Shown here piece after piece: positions 62,609-64,000 of a DNA stretch of 64,000 nucleotides; the stretch's first letter is position 1, and every line of letters starts with the position of its first letter. This DNA comes from Cohnella silvisoli. GTDB lineage: Bacteria; Bacillota; Bacilli; Paenibacillales; Paenibacillaceae. The DNA lies in assembly GCF_021190915.1 (NCBI RefSeq), contig NZ_JAIOAP010000024.1, positions 29,281-93,280 on the forward strand. The letters are read 5' to 3'. Below the pieces are notes generated by a model. That model did not search any database and was not told the origin of the DNA. It saw only the letters and a program-made list of their open reading frames with translations. Both the position numbers and the translations under genes were made by a program.

Positions 62609-63292
62609 ATGAGCACATTCGAGGATATGGGTTTTTGCAAGCTGGATACGGATAGGGAGCAGAGAACAGGCAACCCGGAAGTCATTTTCGGTCAGGGCAA
62701 GACAGTCGAACAAGCACTGGCCATTTTCGGCCGGCTTGCGCAAGTTCATGGACGCGCGCTTCTGACTCGGGCATCAGCGGAAATGGCGGAGCGGATATGC
62801 GCCGTTTTTCCGGAAGCCTCACATGTGGAGGAGGCAAGGCTGGTCCGTCTTGGGGCGCCGCCCGCGGTTTTTTCGGGGACGGTGCTTGTTCTGTGTGGCG
62901 GTACGGGAGATATTCCGGTCGCCGAAGAGGCGGCGTGCACAGCGGAATGGATGGGGTGCGCCGTGCAGCGGATTTACGATGTCGGAGTCGCGGGTATTGA
63001 CAGGCTGCTCTCCTACAGGCAGCAGATCCAGGAAGCGAACGTCATTATCGTCGTCGCGGGAATGGAGGGCGCGTTGGCGAGCGTCGTGGGAGGGATGGTG
63101 AGGCGTCCGGTCATCGCCGTTCCGACTTCCGTTGGGTATGGCGCCCATTTGCACGGGGTTACGCCGATGCTAGCCATGATGACATCGTGTGCCGCGGGCG
63201 TTTCGGTCGTTAATATAGACAACGGCTTCGGTGCGGGTTATAACGCCGCTGCCATTCAGAGGTTATTGTTCGAGAAGACTTCTTTGCCGTAA
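62609..63292 (+). CDS. larB: LarB, nicotinic acid adenine dinucleotide carboxylase/hydrolase
   Basis: 227 residues. The C-terminal PurE-like half reads VLCGGTGDIPVAEEA, YDVGVAGIDRLL, VAGMEGALASVVGG and PVIAVPTSVGYGA, all typical of LarB. It carboxylates C5 of the NaAD pyridine ring and releases AMP, the first cofactor step. AAGGAG before ATG 62609. Last gene of the operon in the window; an IS element follows where larC would be expected. Confidence 0.95.
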   Translation: MSTFEDMGFCKLDTDREQRTGNPEVIFGQGKTVEQALAIFGRLAQVHGRALLTRASAEMAERICAVFPEASHVEEARLVRLGAPPAVFSGTVLVLCGGTGDIPVAEEAACTAEWMGCAVQRIYDVGVAGIDRLLSYRQQIQEANVIIVVAGMEGALASVVGGMVRRPVIAVPTSVGYGAHLHGVTPMLAMMTSCAAGVSVVNIDNGFGAGYNAAAIQRLLFEKTSLP

Positions 63293-63486
63293 TTTAACGG
63301 CAATCCGAAAGAAGTCCCCTTCCCTCTATAGGGAGGGGATGAATTTCGGCTAGGCGAAGCCTAGAATCTTCGTGCTCGAAGTCATGACCTTAAAAACTTA
63401 CAATGAGCTCGGAAAGCTAGATATGAGAACAAGTGTTTGGTATAATGAAGTTGGTGCATAGGTTCCAGATAGGGGGCGAAAACAAG
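63293..63486 (+). mobile_element. Probable left end of an IS200/IS605-type element
   Basis: Between larB and tnpB are several small hairpins: CCCC..CCCT / AGGG.GGGG near 63316-63338, CTAGGC-GAA-GCCTAG (63350-63364) and CTTCG / CGAAG (63368-63381), with a TATAAT before tnpB. Subterminal hairpins without inverted repeats are typical of IS605-group ends. The exact boundary cannot be set. Confidence 0.55.
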
Positions 63487-64000
63487 ATGATCCGATGTCT
63501 TAAAACAGCGTTTCAAGCTTCAAAAGCCGACTTGGAACGGCTATTTGCGTGCAACCGGATTTCCGCAGAGATATGGAACCAGTGTTTACTCATCGGCAAG
63601 AATTACGCCTTGCAGCACGATGGCAAATGGATCGGAAAAACGAATCTTCAAGCGGCATTGAAAAACCAATTCCCGCTGCACTCGCAATCTGTTCAAGCCG
63701 TATGCCACAAATATCTGTTTGCCAGAGACAGCGCGAAACAAGCCAATAACCAAGGTTTGGCTAATAAATACCCGTACAAGAACAAAAAACACTTCAACAC
63801 GAAATGGGTAGACGAATCGTTCAAAATAGAGGGCAACACCCTAACCTTAAGTCTGGGTATTCAGAACGGCAAACGCCTGCAGCCGATCAGAATCACCGTT
63901 CCAGACTTGCCTGATGCAGACATCAAGGAAATTGAGCTTGTATTTGACCGAAAACTCATGGTTTCGATGAGCTATGATGACGGAAGATCGGTTTCAGTAA
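63487..64000 (+). CDS. tnpB: TnpB-like protein, N-terminal part (partial at window end)
   Basis: An open frame from ATG 63487 runs past base 64000 (171 codons seen). It reads CNRISAEIWNQCLLIGKNYAL, LQAALKNQFPLHSQSVQAV and ANKYPYKNKKHFNTKW, matching the N-terminal recognition part of IS605-group TnpB, an RNA-guided nuclease. GGGGGC precedes the start. The RuvC catalytic residues and the omegaRNA end lie beyond the window. No tnpA is visible here. Confidence 0.85.
   Translation, partial: MIRCLKTAFQASKADLERLFACNRISAEIWNQCLLIGKNYALQHDGKWIGKTNLQAALKNQFPLHSQSVQAVCHKYLFARDSAKQANNQGLANKYPYKNKKHFNTKWVDESFKIEGNTLTLSLGIQNGKRLQPIRITVPDLPDADIKEIELVFDRKLMVSMSYDDGRSVSV

Noticed and set aside
1..64000. CRISPR array, rRNA or tRNA genes
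   Set aside because: No regularly spaced identical repeats and no recognisable rRNA or tRNA sequence were seen on reading; a tRNAscan or CRISPR search was not possible.

Overview
The window looks like chromosome from a Gram-positive, spore-forming member of the Paenibacillaceae (Paenibacillus/Cohnella type). The reasons are AGGAGG-type ribosome binding sites with many TTG/GTG starts; Bacillales genes such as ppdK-ccpN-ppsR, yqhH-yqhG, yqzE, xpt, a CwlD-type amidase and a YjcZ-type micropeptide; and many YesMN/LplABC-like carbohydrate uptake systems. The genus is an inference from gene content.

Layout. 1-2797: gluconeogenic switch (C-terminal part of pyruvate phosphate dikinase, CcpN, PPDK regulatory protein). 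2888-9341: IclR regulator with an IlvD/Edd dehydratase, class III aminotransferase, SDR and M20 hydrolase; an identical 11-bp motif lies at two promoters and a weaker match at a third. 9369-16330: two-component system (kinase with an apparent frameshift) and an Lpl-type ABC importer. 16573-18512: divergent MFS exporter and TetR regulator. 18627-21648: small proteins around a decayed PhyH/AraC pair. 21719-28143: housekeeping genes. 28360-31347: class II ribonucleotide reductase nrdJ with two NrdR boxes and a 255-nt group I intron inside the catalytic N-x-C-x-E motif. 31887-33818: secreted carbohydrate-active protein. 33954-51806: large glycoside locus with a LacI regulator, four tandem Gfo/Idh/MocA oxidoreductases, an ABC importer, GH42 beta-galactosidase, PhyH dioxygenase, a membrane AraC sensor-regulator and a second ABC importer. 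51977-57135: AT-rich accessory patch with two Crp/Fnr genes (one truncated), LysR, and an alpha/beta hydrolase present as two copies plus a relic. 57257-63292: nickel-pincer-nucleotide locus with a LarA-family enzyme, GntR regulator, LarE, FGGY kinase, mannonate-oxidoreductase-like SDR and LarB. 63293-64000: left part of an IS200/IS605-type element with tnpB running off the window.

How the genes work together. The most interesting units are (i) the self-splicing-type intron in nrdJ, supported by P1 and P10 pairings, the P7 pairing and R/S-like motifs; and (ii) the lar locus. In (ii) a LarA homologue retaining the His/Lys/His spacing of lactate racemase is encoded with cofactor genes larB and larE, a gluconokinase-like kinase and a UxuB/YjmF-like SDR. 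This suggests a route fructuronate <-> D-mannonate <-> D-gluconate -> 6-phosphogluconate using a Ni-dependent 2-epimerase. larC is not in the window; a tnpB element sits directly after larB.
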